From NCBI GenBank assembly GCA_944326225.1, contig CALVDI010000003.1, positions 16,061 to 80,060 on the forward strand: a stretch of 64,000 nucleotides of DNA. The letters run 5' to 3'. Of the stretch, positions 52,408 to 59,825 are shown piece after piece. Below the pieces are notes generated by a model. That model had not been told where the DNA came from. It did not search any database and worked only from the letters and a program-made list of their open reading frames with translations. Each line of letters opens with the position of its first letter. Positions within the stretch are counted from its first letter, which is position 1. This stretch comes from an uncultured Bacteroidales bacterium. Lineage in GTDB: Bacteria > Bacteroidota > Bacteroidia > Bacteroidales > UBA932. The translations under genes were made by a program, and so were the position numbers.

Positions 52408-53628
52408 ATGATATATGTCCATTTTCCTTTCTGCAGAACGTTCTGCACTTACTGTGACTTTTATTCGGTAAGGGAGAGAGGAAAAATGGAGCAGTATGTG
52501 AAAGCCCTTCTGCGCGAGATTGATGCGCGGAGGGCTTTTCTTATGCGGTGTGCGGAGCCTGCCACATTGTATATAGGCGGCGGAACCCCCTCTCTGTGCC
52601 CGTCCGGGTGGTTGTCGGAGATTGTGTCCGCTCTCCGTGCCGTTGCCGGGAATTTCGGAGAGCTGACCGTGGAGGTCAACCCTGACGATGTGACTCCGGA
52701 ATATGCGCTCGGACTGCGCTGCCTGGGAGCCAACCGTATCAGTATGGGCGTACAGTCATTCTCGGATGTCAGTCTCAGGTGGATGAACCGCCGTCACGAT
52801 GCCGCAGGAGCCCGTGAGGCTTTCCGGGTGCTGCGTGAGGCCGGCTTCGACAATATCTCGCTGGACCTGATTTTCGGTTACGACCCGGTGACGTGGGGGA
52901 CTCCGCCCTCGTCCGATGACTTGCTGATGCGGATGTGGAGTGAGGATCTGGAACAGATGCTGCATCTTCGTCCGGAGCACATATCGGCCTATCAGATGGG
53001 TGTCGAGGATGGCAGCGTGCTGGGAGAGAAAGCCTTGGCCGGTCTTTACTGCGAACCGTCCGACGAGTTGTGCGCCGCGCAGTATGCGCTGCTTCAGAAG
53101 ATGCTCGCCGGAGCCGGCTATGAGCAGTACGAGGTGTCCAATTTCGCGTTGCCGGGCCGCCGGGCGTTACATAACAGCGGTTACTGGGAGCGTATGCCGT
53201 ACATCGGTTTCGGTCCGGGAGCGCATTCGTTTGACGGAGACCGCCGCCGCAGCTGGAATGCTCCCGATGTGGACCTGTATGTCCGGTGCTGGCTGTCGGA
53301 GGTATCTCCCGGCCCTGAAATTCCGGTCGGGACTTCCGCTTGTTCAGGGGGAGCCGCTTGTTCCGGAGGCGCACATTACCGGGCGGACGGTGCGGCTTCC
53401 GGCAGCGAGACTCTTACCGATGAGGACGTGCTGGTCGAGAAAGTCATGCTGGGCCTGCGCAGGACTTCCGGCCTGCTTCTGTCGGATGTTCCGGAACTCG
53501 ATCCGGTGACTGTCACCCATCTGGTCTCCTCCGGCTCTCTCGTCGAGGATGCCGGCCGCATACGCATCCCTCCCTCAAGGCTCTTCATCAGCGACACCGT
53601 CATCCGTGCCCTCCTCCCCGCCGGCTGA
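52408..53628 (+). CDS. hemW: Radical SAM protein HemW
   Basis: HemW is a haem chaperone of the coproporphyrinogen oxidase-like family. The 406-residue protein has the radical-SAM cluster Cys9-x3-Cys13-x2-Cys16 (FCRTFCTYCDFYS), LYIGGGTPSLC, MGVQSFSD and HNSGYWERMPYIGFGPGAHSF. The HNxxYW motif without CPO-type extra cysteine supports HemW over HemN. A low-complexity insertion rich in Cys, Gly, Ala and Ser (about 312-332) interrupts the C-terminal part. Confidence 0.9.
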   Translation: MIYVHFPFCRTFCTYCDFYSVRERGKMEQYVKALLREIDARRAFLMRCAEPATLYIGGGTPSLCPSGWLSEIVSALRAVAGNFGELTVEVNPDDVTPEYALGLRCLGANRISMGVQSFSDVSLRWMNRRHDAAGAREAFRVLREAGFDNISLDLIFGYDPVTWGTPPSSDDLLMRMWSEDLEQMLHLRPEHISAYQMGVEDGSVLGEKALAGLYCEPSDELCAAQYALLQKMLAGAGYEQYEVSNFALPGRRALHNSGYWERMPYIGFGPGAHSFDGDRRRSWNAPDVDLYVRCWLSEVSPGPEIPVGTSACSGGAACSGGAHYRADGAASGSETLTDEDVLVEKVMLGLRRTSGLLLSDVPELDPVTVTHLVSSGSLVEDAGRIRIPPSRLFISDTVIRALLPAG

Positions 53629-53811
53629 TTCCGGTTATTTGCAGCCCATTTACTTTTCCAGCCCTCTGCCTCATGACGGGTGCTTTTCCATTTCTCCCGG
53701 AAAGTCTGTCGCTCCTCATCATCTTTCCGCCACCTCCTGCCCGTGTGGTATGTGCGGGCATCGGCGTTATGCGCAATATCCTGATTTTCTGGTTATTAAC
53801 TATTTTAAGGG

Positions 53812-53845
53812 TGGATTTCGGAGCCTTTTATACCCTCGAAATCCA
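53812..53845. repeat. Hairpin with 15-bp direct-repeat arm
   Basis: TGGATTTCGGAG (53812-53823) pairs with CTCGAAATCCA (53835-53845) with one bulge. The right arm belongs to CCCTCGAAATCCATC (53833-53847), repeated exactly at 55172-55186 on the other side of RAYT-2. Confidence 0.65.
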
Positions 53846-53980
53846 TCTGGGGAAATGATTAAGTAGCATTGAGCCAGTCTGTTACGTTTAGTTCTATGTG
53901 CGCGAGAATTCCGTTGCCTGACCTGATTGGCATGTCATTCTCGGCCATTATGCTGTCAATGTCCACAGCTTACCAAAAAC

Positions 53981-54038
53981 GTAAAAACTTTTTGCGGCAG
54001 CGTACGTCTTTGCTTATCGCAGTGGCGCAAGTTTTTAC
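53981..54038. repeat. Inverted repeat upstream of RAYT-2
   Basis: GTAAAAACTT (53981-53990) and AAGTTTTTAC (54029-54038) are perfect inverse copies. The pairing continues with GCG/CGC after a 3-base bulge. The loop of ~38 bp is GC-rich. Confidence 0.6.
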
Positions 54039-54104
54039 CGACTGGGCCGTCCATTTGCGTAAAATATATTTTGCAAAAAGCGTAAATAATTAGCAATCAG
54101 TGTC

Positions 54105-54135
54105 TTTGAAATTAATAAAGAGAGCCGTAACTTCG
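54105..54135 (+). promoter_or_regulatory. Promoter of RAYT-2
   Basis: TTTG (54105-54108), 19 bp, then the -7 variant TAACTTCG (54128-54135). The ATG is 7 bp further on. Confidence 0.65.
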
Positions 54136-54142
54136 CAGTATT

Positions 54143-54994
54143 ATGGAAAAGAAAAATTGGCATATCTGTACGGAAGGGCTTGAGGATGACCTTATATTCA
54201 AAAGTGCCGGCGATTTTGTGTACGGGATGAACGGAGTGCCTGTATGTGCGTTGACCAGCGGTGTTTCCATCCTGTGCTTCTGTTTAATGGACAATCATGT
54301 GCATTTTATTGTCAATGGGACGGAGGCTGACGGAGAGCGATTTATCAGACAGTATCTGCGTCGGTTGTCGCGCCTGGTCAGGATACCGGTGGAGAAGGCC
54401 TCGATGAAACTGATAGACGATGACGAGTATCTCAGGCAGGCTGTAGGATATGTCCTGCGCAATCCGGTCAAGGCTTACAATGTCATGCCTGCGGCTTATC
54501 CGTGGGGCTCGGGAGCACTGTATTTTGATGACTGTGTGATTGCTGCTCGGCACAGCGATTACGATACTGTGTCGGCAATAGGTGTCGTGAAGATGAGGAA
54601 GCTGCTGTGTTCGCGGGTGAGACTGCCGGACGATTACAAGGTGTCGCCTGACGGAATGGTGTGCCCGGAGTGTTATGTGGATATCAGTGCGGTAGAGGAA
54701 CTTTACAGTAACAGGCCGGCCAGGATGATGTACTATCTTTCGGTTAATAAGGACATGGAGATGGAACTCTCCGGCGACATGCTTCACAAGGCCAAGTATC
54801 GGGATGCGGACCTGCTCGGTACGGTCAGTGATATATGCCGCGAGTCTTTCTCGAAAAACGGGCCGGCGGATTTGCGGCTGGAGGACCGTTACCGTCTGGC
54901 TGACATTCTCCGCCGCAGATACGGTCTGGGGATTAAGCAGCTTGCCCGTCTGACCGGGACAAAACCCGCATTGCTCAAAATCGTTCTCAAATGA
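54143..54994 (+). CDS. REP-associated tyrosine transposase (RAYT), copy 2
   Basis: The 283-residue protein is a second Y1 transposase of the RAYT kind. HUH is His52-Val-His54 in MDNHVHFIV, and the probable nucleophile is Tyr103 in GYVLRNPVKA. The C-terminus has a helix-turn-helix-like end (LADILRRRYGLGIKQLARLTG then TKPALLKIVLK). It is clearly divergent from copy 1 and slightly shorter, so it is not a recent duplicate. It is flanked by a shared 15-bp repeat on both sides and a 38-bp palindrome about 360 bp downstream. Confidence 0.85.
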   Translation: MEKKNWHICTEGLEDDLIFKSAGDFVYGMNGVPVCALTSGVSILCFCLMDNHVHFIVNGTEADGERFIRQYLRRLSRLVRIPVEKASMKLIDDDEYLRQAVGYVLRNPVKAYNVMPAAYPWGSGALYFDDCVIAARHSDYDTVSAIGVVKMRKLLCSRVRLPDDYKVSPDGMVCPECYVDISAVEELYSNRPARMMYYLSVNKDMEMELSGDMLHKAKYRDADLLGTVSDICRESFSKNGPADLRLEDRYRLADILRRRYGLGIKQLARLTGTKPALLKIVLK

Positions 54995-55171
54995 CACGGA
55001 CATCGTACAGTCTAAGATGCTGATTTGCTGTAGTCATTTGGAGAGTGAACCTGTAGGACAATACCAGCCTGTGCAGTATATGAGGATAATTCCCGGGGAC
55101 TTTTCAACGGGAAGTGTGCGCATCTGTATTTTGCGTAATGGCCTGATAGACAAGGTGTCGCGGTTTCTGAC

Positions 55172-55186
55172 CCCTCGAAATCCATC
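55172..55186 (+). repeat. 15-bp direct repeat, right copy
   Basis: CCCTCGAAATCCATC is identical to 53833-53847. The two copies enclose RAYT-2 at a distance of 1.3 kb. This copy lacks the pairing arm of the left one. Confidence 0.65.
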
Positions 55187-55357
55187 GGTTTGTGAGGTGA
55201 AAGTGCTGATTATTAAGCAATTGGTAAGTATGAAAGATGCGCGTACATCCCGTAAATGCACCGGTGCAGAGTATCGTAGGTGGTGGGCCTGGTCTTTTCG
55301 ACCGCCTGCCTTCAACGCTGTCAAAGGAATGAGTGTGGTATGCGGATTTGTCGGGGG

Positions 55358-55395
55358 GAAAGTGCCCTGGATTCGCAATGAATTGGTACACTTTC
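55358..55395 (+). repeat. 38-bp palindrome G (REP-like)
   Basis: The left arm GAAAGTGCCC and right arm GTACACTTTC have the same 10-18-10 geometry as copies A-F; 8 of 10 arm positions pair. Outside the unit GG/CC extends the stem. The outer bases differ from A-F (GAAAGTG against GAGAGTG), matching the divergence of the nearby transposase. Confidence 0.65.
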
Positions 55396-55487
55396 CCAAA
55401 GGGACTGCATGAGGGTTGCCGACTGGAGTGGCTGCGGTTGACTTGTTGCGGCCTGCTGATGTGACTGGCCGGTGTGCTGGGGGTGGA

Positions 55488-56969
55488 TTAGCGGAAGAAG
55501 AGCTCGAAGCGGGTGAGGCCGTCGGGACCGGTGGCGAGACTGAAGCGGATGCCGGAGCGGGTGAGTATCTCGTGGATGACAGTCAGGCCGATGCCCTTGC
55601 CGTCGGGCTTGGTGGAGAAGAACGGGGTGAAGAGGTTGCGGGCGACTTCTTCCGGTATGGGCAGGCCGTTGTCGGATATGCACCAGTAGCCCGGCCTGGA
55701 GACAAGGGTAATCTGATTCCGGGAGGTATTAACAGGTGCTTCGATAGCGTTATGTTGGTTTTCAGAGAGATAGTTCCCAGAATCTGCGTCGGGGATGTTG
55801 GGCGCAGTATCATGCTTGCAGTGAGCGACGCAGTATCTTGAGCATGTCTGGATGGAGACTGCGTCGGGCTGTACGGATTCTGCAGTGCCTGAGGCGGTGT
55901 CGGGAGGGAAGGCTTCGACGGCGTTCTTGACGATGTTGGTGAGGACCTGCTCCATCAGCACAGGGTCGATGCTGACGTCTCCGGCGTTATCATCCAGGTC
56001 CAGCACCACGGCAATCTGCCGCCGGCCCTTGAGGCTTTCGAGGAAGGGTGCTGTCCTGCGCAGGAAAGAGTTGGCATCCACGGGCCGGCACACCGGGTCG
56101 GGAATCCGGGCCATCGAGGCGTACTCGGTGATGAACCGGCTCATGCGGTCAATGCGTGAGAGCAGTATCGAGAGCATGGAGGAGGTATCCTTATCGCCAT
56201 AGTCCGCGCTGCTCTGCTGCATCGCTCCGAGGGCGGATGTCAGTCCGGCCATGGTGTTGTTGACCTCGTGGGAGATGATGCGGATGACTTTCCGGTAGCC
56301 CCGTTTCTCGGCCTCGTACAGCTCTTCGGTCAGCGGCTCCACCATGTAGAACGTATGTGGAAATCCTCTGTCCATGAAGGACGACTGGGTGCAGCGGTAG
56401 ATGTGCAGCGGGTCGGTCTGGAGGATCCTGCCGCTGTCCGGTTCCACGGAGGCCATGAGCCTGAGCAGTGGCAGCCCGCTCTCGTCCAGGGAGAGACCTT
56501 TGTATGTGCCGATGCCGGTCAGGCCGAGGAAGCGGCACATGGCCGGATTGGCCGAGGACAGTTTCCCGTCTATGTCCATGATGAGCACTCCCATCGGGGA
56601 TGCGGCGATAAGCAGTTCCAGAAAATGGTTCTGCTCCTGGGCCCGTACCTCATCTTCGTGGAGCTGCCGGCTCATCCGGTTGAACAGCTCTATGATGCGG
56701 TCCGCGTCTGTCTGTCCTACGGGACGGAGCCGGGTGGAGAAGTCCTGTTCTTTCAGCAGGTCAATACCTCTCGACAGGGTGTCGATAGGCCGGACTGTTT
56801 TCCGGTAGAGTATGGCCAGCAGTACTATGACGGCTACGGTGCAGATCTGGATGACAAGCCAGGTCCATTCCTTCTTCTCAGGTGCGAGCACGAGTACGAG
56901 AACGGCAGTTCCGACTGTCAGTACGAGTATCAATGCGGCTATGAGCCTGAAATATCCCCGTGCGCTCAT
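55488..56969 (-). CDS. Sensor histidine kinase with Cys-bearing insertion
   Basis: The 493-residue membrane kinase has two helices (about 7-29 and 35-55), a HAMP-like linker, a PAS domain (about 110-215) and the H box IISHEVNNTMAGL with His234. The N box is NIVKNAVEA (345-353), D box SDNG (432-435) and G2 GKGIGLTVI. Between the N and D boxes lie about 63 extra residues (355-417) with Cys376-x3-Cys380-x3-Cys384, absent from typical HATPase domains. It is the partner of the sigma-54 response regulator encoded 4 bp upstream on the same strand. There is almost no periplasmic loop, so it may sense a membrane or cytoplasmic signal. Confidence 0.9.
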   Translation of the reverse strand: MSARGYFRLIAALILVLTVGTAVLVLVLAPEKKEWTWLVIQICTVAVIVLLAILYRKTVRPIDTLSRGIDLLKEQDFSTRLRPVGQTDADRIIELFNRMSRQLHEDEVRAQEQNHFLELLIAASPMGVLIMDIDGKLSSANPAMCRFLGLTGIGTYKGLSLDESGLPLLRLMASVEPDSGRILQTDPLHIYRCTQSSFMDRGFPHTFYMVEPLTEELYEAEKRGYRKVIRIISHEVNNTMAGLTSALGAMQQSSADYGDKDTSSMLSILLSRIDRMSRFITEYASMARIPDPVCRPVDANSFLRRTAPFLESLKGRRQIAVVLDLDDNAGDVSIDPVLMEQVLTNIVKNAVEAFPPDTASGTAESVQPDAVSIQTCSRYCVAHCKHDTAPNIPDADSGNYLSENQHNAIEAPVNTSRNQITLVSRPGYWCISDNGLPIPEEVARNLFTPFFSTKPDGKGIGLTVIHEILTRSGIRFSLATGPDGLTRFELFFR

Positions 56970-56973
56970 CGTC

Positions 56974-58296
56974 CTAGAGTTCTATTTTGTATTTTTCCAG
57001 ACGGCGGTAGAGAGAGGCCCTGGTGATGCCCAGGGAGGCGGCTGCCCGGGTCATGTTGCCGTTGCAGTCGGACAGTGCCCTGCGGATGCGCTCTTTCTCC
57101 AGCTCTTCCAAAGTGAGGCTGCCGGAGGAGCGTGCGGCTGACGGCTCCGGCGCACCTCCCATGCAGCGGGCGATGTCGTCCTTGCCGATGGTCCCGCCGG
57201 GTGCCATGATGAGGGCCCGCTCCACCACATTCTTCAGTTCCCGGATATTGCCCGGCCACGGCAGACGGCTCAGGTATTCCACCGCCTCGGAGGAGAACTC
57301 CGCCCGGGACGGTACATCCTTGGCGAAATGCCTTACCAGCAGGGGAATGTCCTCCCTGCGCTCTCTTAGCGGGGGCAGATGGATGGGGATGAGATTGAGG
57401 CGGTAGTAGAGGTCTTCGCGGAAAAGTCCCTGGCTCACCATGTCAGGCAGGCTGCGGTTGGTGGCCGAGATGACCCTGACATCGGTCTTGCGGGGCAGGC
57501 TCTCTCCGAGCGGCTCGTATGTGCGGTCCTGGAGCACGCGGAGCAATTTGACCTGACAGACAGGCTCCAGCTCTCCGATTTCGTCAAGGAAGATGGTGCC
57601 CTTGTCGGCCAGCTCAAAGCGTCCCTTGCGGTCTGTCCAGGCATCGGTGAAAGCCCCCTTCTTGTGCCCGAACATCTCGCTGTCGAAGAGGCTGGAGCTC
57701 AGGCCTCCGAGATTGACCTTGACGAACGGTCCGGATTGCCTGGGAGAGTTGAGGTGGATGGCCTCGGCGATGAGCTCCTTGCCCGTGCCGCTTTCCCCGG
57801 TGATGAGCACGGACGCTCCGGTGGGGGCCACCCTCAGCACTGCGTCCAGCACTTCCCGCATCATGGGGCTGCGGCCGATAATCCGCTCGAATCCCCTGCC
57901 CGTGTCCGGGGTCTGCTCCGCCTGCGCCGAGTTCAGGTGCAGGGCAGTGCCTATGCGTTCCAGCAGAGCCGTATTGTCCCAGGGCTTGGTGATGAAGTCA
58001 AATGCTCCCAGCCTCATGCCCTCCACGGCCAGGGAAATGCTGCCCCAGGCCGTCATGAGTATGACCGGAGTGGACGGGGCGAGGATACGCACCTTCCGCA
58101 GAAGCTCCAGACCCTCCTCGCCGGTGGTGGACAGGGAGTAGTTCATGTCCATCAAGATGAGTTCCGGCTCCTGACGGCGCACGGTCTCTATCGCCTCTTT
58201 CGGACCCGGTACGGCCTCTGCCGTCAGTCCGGCCCTGCCCAGCAGGAATCTAAGCGATGCTCTTATCGCATCATCATCGTCTACAATCAGTATCAT
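56974..58296 (-). CDS. Sigma-54-dependent response regulator (NtrC type)
   Basis: The 440-residue activator has a receiver domain with phospho-acceptor Asp50 (LILMDMNYS). The AAA+ domain shows Walker A GESGTGKE (167-174), sigma-54-contacting loop GAFTDA (214-219, the usual GAFTGA with Asp for Gly) and Walker B TIFLDEIGEL (234-243). A Fis-type helix-turn-helix closes the protein (MTRAAASLGITRASLYRRLEK). It should activate a sigma-54 promoter after phosphorylation by the adjacent kinase. The only such promoter I see here is at 59784, in front of the export operon. Confidence 0.95.
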   Translation of the reverse strand: MILIVDDDDAIRASLRFLLGRAGLTAEAVPGPKEAIETVRRQEPELILMDMNYSLSTTGEEGLELLRKVRILAPSTPVILMTAWGSISLAVEGMRLGAFDFITKPWDNTALLERIGTALHLNSAQAEQTPDTGRGFERIIGRSPMMREVLDAVLRVAPTGASVLITGESGTGKELIAEAIHLNSPRQSGPFVKVNLGGLSSSLFDSEMFGHKKGAFTDAWTDRKGRFELADKGTIFLDEIGELEPVCQVKLLRVLQDRTYEPLGESLPRKTDVRVISATNRSLPDMVSQGLFREDLYYRLNLIPIHLPPLRERREDIPLLVRHFAKDVPSRAEFSSEAVEYLSRLPWPGNIRELKNVVERALIMAPGGTIGKDDIARCMGGAPEPSAARSSGSLTLEELEKERIRRALSDCNGNMTRAAASLGITRASLYRRLEKYKIEL

Positions 58297-58300
58297 AATG

Positions 58301-59566
58301 TCACGGTTTCAGTAGGTTGATGGGAACGACATACACTCCGTCCTCTCTTCGGTAAGAGCTGCCGACGGCAGTCAGTACCATTAAGAACGAGGGCGCTTTT
58401 TCATTGCTCTTTTCCTCAAGTTTTGCTTTCAGCGTCTTAAGTGAATCGGCACCGGCCTCGATCAGCTCGTCTCCGCCCAGTTTGATCTCCACGGCTCCCC
58501 AGCGTCCGTCGTCAAGATGTATGACGGCATCGCATTCCAGTCCGGTGTTGTCCCTGTAGTGCAGCACCTCTCCGCCAAGGGTCTCCGCATATATTCTGAG
58601 GTCGCGCACGGCCATATCCTCAAAGAACAGCCCCAGGCTTTCAAGATCTCTGAGCAGGTCTTCCGGCATGACACCCAAGGCCCTGCATGCGATGGATGTG
58701 TCTACAAAATGCCGTGTGGGAGTCGAGCGTATGGAGGTCTTGGAGCGGATGTCGGGATTCCACGCAGCCATGTCCTCGATGATGTACAGGTCCTTTAAGG
58801 CTTCCAGATAGTCGTCAAAGGTCTTGGGATCCATTGTCCTTTCGTTGCTCTGGCGTACATCTGCGATGATGGTCGATATTGCGGCTTCTGTCGAGATATG
58901 ACGGGCGTAGCTTCTTACGATCATTCTCAGCACTTCCGGTTTCTTGTTGCGGAAACGCTCGTTCTCACAGTCCTCGAACACAAAAAGTCCGTTCCAATAA
59001 TTTTTGGTTATCTCTATGGCGATATCTTTAGAAGCCAGCACGGACACCGGCCAGCCGCCACGGCAGATCAGATGAGCGATATTCTCCAGAGACGCATCCT
59101 GATTCAAGTCCCATACGGAAGCGGCATCGCCGTTGAACAGCCCCTGCAGTGAGACCGTTCCTTTTGACTCTTTTGATTCCCACAGACTCATCGGGCGCAT
59201 TCTCACGGGAGTGATTCTTCCGGCTCCGCTGTGATGTACCTCGGTCTTGTCCGCAGGAGTGGAGCTTCCGGTCAGAATATATTTGCCGAATTCGTATTTG
59301 AAATCCAGGTCGTCCTTGACTTGATTCCAGATATCAGGGGCTTTCTGCCATTCGTCTATCAGCCTGGGACATTCTCCGTTGAGCACCGCTTTGGGATTCA
59401 TCCGCGCCATAGCGATGGCCTGTTTCGTGTTCAGCTTTATGAAACTCTTCTGGTAAAGCATACATGTGGTGGTCTTGCCGCAGAACTTCGGGCCGGCCAC
59501 GACGATTGCCCCGGAGGTTCTCAGCTTAAGTTCTATCTCCTTTTCGATAAGGCGGCTGTAATACAT
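58301..59566 (-). CDS. DUF4143 AAA-type ATPase
   Basis: The start at 59566 (MYYSRLIEKEIELKLRTSG) fits the family better than the in-frame ATG at 59587, because the -7 box TATCTTTG (minus strand, 59590-59597) lies directly before the latter. The protein is then 421 residues. It has Walker A AGPKFCGKTTT, Walker B-like PRLIDEWQ, the arginine-containing VRMRPMSLWES and the C-terminal DUF4143 domain with the nuclease-like VIHLDDGRWGAVEIKLG. Such ATPases are usually lone, mobile-looking genes. Only 4 bp separate it from the regulator gene, so they are probably co-transcribed. Confidence 0.88.
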   Translation of the reverse strand: MYYSRLIEKEIELKLRTSGAIVVAGPKFCGKTTTCMLYQKSFIKLNTKQAIAMARMNPKAVLNGECPRLIDEWQKAPDIWNQVKDDLDFKYEFGKYILTGSSTPADKTEVHHSGAGRITPVRMRPMSLWESKESKGTVSLQGLFNGDAASVWDLNQDASLENIAHLICRGGWPVSVLASKDIAIEITKNYWNGLFVFEDCENERFRNKKPEVLRMIVRSYARHISTEAAISTIIADVRQSNERTMDPKTFDDYLEALKDLYIIEDMAAWNPDIRSKTSIRSTPTRHFVDTSIACRALGVMPEDLLRDLESLGLFFEDMAVRDLRIYAETLGGEVLHYRDNTGLECDAVIHLDDGRWGAVEIKLGGDELIEAGADSLKTLKAKLEEKSNEKAPSFLMVLTAVGSSYRREDGVYVVPINLLKP

Positions 59567-59589
59567 AGGGAATGTTTTATAATCCATTG

Positions 59590-59597
59590 CAAAGATA
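59590..59597 (-). promoter_or_regulatory. -7 box of the DUF4143 ATPase
   Basis: CAAAGATA reads TATCTTTG on the minus strand. It is 3 bp from the ATG at 59587, arguing for the start at 59566. No TTTG -33 box is clear in the tandem repeats behind it. Confidence 0.6.
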
Positions 59598-59666
59598 GAA
59601 ATTCCTATGATTTTCAGTATAAAATTCCCAAGATTTTCAATGAAAAATTCCCAAGATTTTCAATCG
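59598..59666. repeat. Three tandem 23-bp repeats
   Basis: Units at 59598-59620 (degenerate), 59621-59643 and 59644-59666 share AAATTCCxAxGATTTTCA. Units 2 and 3 are identical over 21 bp. The 23-bp period is near two helical turns, so bound proteins would lie on about the same DNA face. They stand between the ATPase promoter and the enhancer palindrome. Confidence 0.85.
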
Positions 59667-59687
59667 TGGGCTGAGCGGAGGTTCGGT

Positions 59688-59725
59688 CAGGTGTCCGCAG
59701 AGGGGTGTCCGATATCGGACACCTG
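59688..59725. promoter_or_regulatory. Probable enhancer site of the sigma-54 activator
   Basis: A perfect 20-bp palindrome GGTGTCCGATATCGGACACC occupies 59704-59723. A further half site CAGGTGTCCG (59688-59697) precedes it, and its inverse CGGACACCTG closes the region at 59725. The distance of 60-95 bp to the -24 element fits an NtrC-type upstream activating site. Confidence 0.8.
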
Positions 59726-59783
59726 TACGGAAATGAACGGATGTCGTCGAGGGTAAAATATTGATAAATAGCATAGTGAGATG

Positions 59784-59800
59784 CTGGCACGGGGATTGCC
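59784..59800 (+). promoter_or_regulatory. Sigma-54 promoter of the export operon
   Basis: CTGGCACGGGGATTGCC matches the consensus YTGGCACGRNNNTTGCW at all positions except the last. The GG of the -24 element and the GC of the -12 element have the required spacing. It lies 26 bp before the ATG at 59826 and contradicts the in-frame ATG at 59781. Confidence 0.85.
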
Positions 59801-59825
59801 GTCCATATCGGCAAACTTATACGAT

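Larger units (their letters stand above)
53629..54142. other. Gene-free stretch before RAYT-2
   Basis: The 514 bp have no supported gene. They hold two inverted repeats (53812-53845 and 53981-54038) and the RAYT-2 promoter. Base composition falls from GC-rich to AT-rich from left to right, and GCGTAAA/GCAAAAAG fragments recur near 53980-54090. Confidence 0.65.
54995..55487. other. Gene-free stretch after RAYT-2
   Basis: The 493 bp carry a 15-bp repeat (55172-55186) and palindrome G. No gene is supported; long frames on both strands look random. The kinase gene ends at 55488 on the minus strand without a visible terminator. Confidence 0.6.

Noticed and set aside
59781-59825. Translation start of permease 1 at 59781
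   Set aside because: That ATG lies upstream of the sigma-54 promoter elements and the expected transcript start, so the ATG at 59826 is used.
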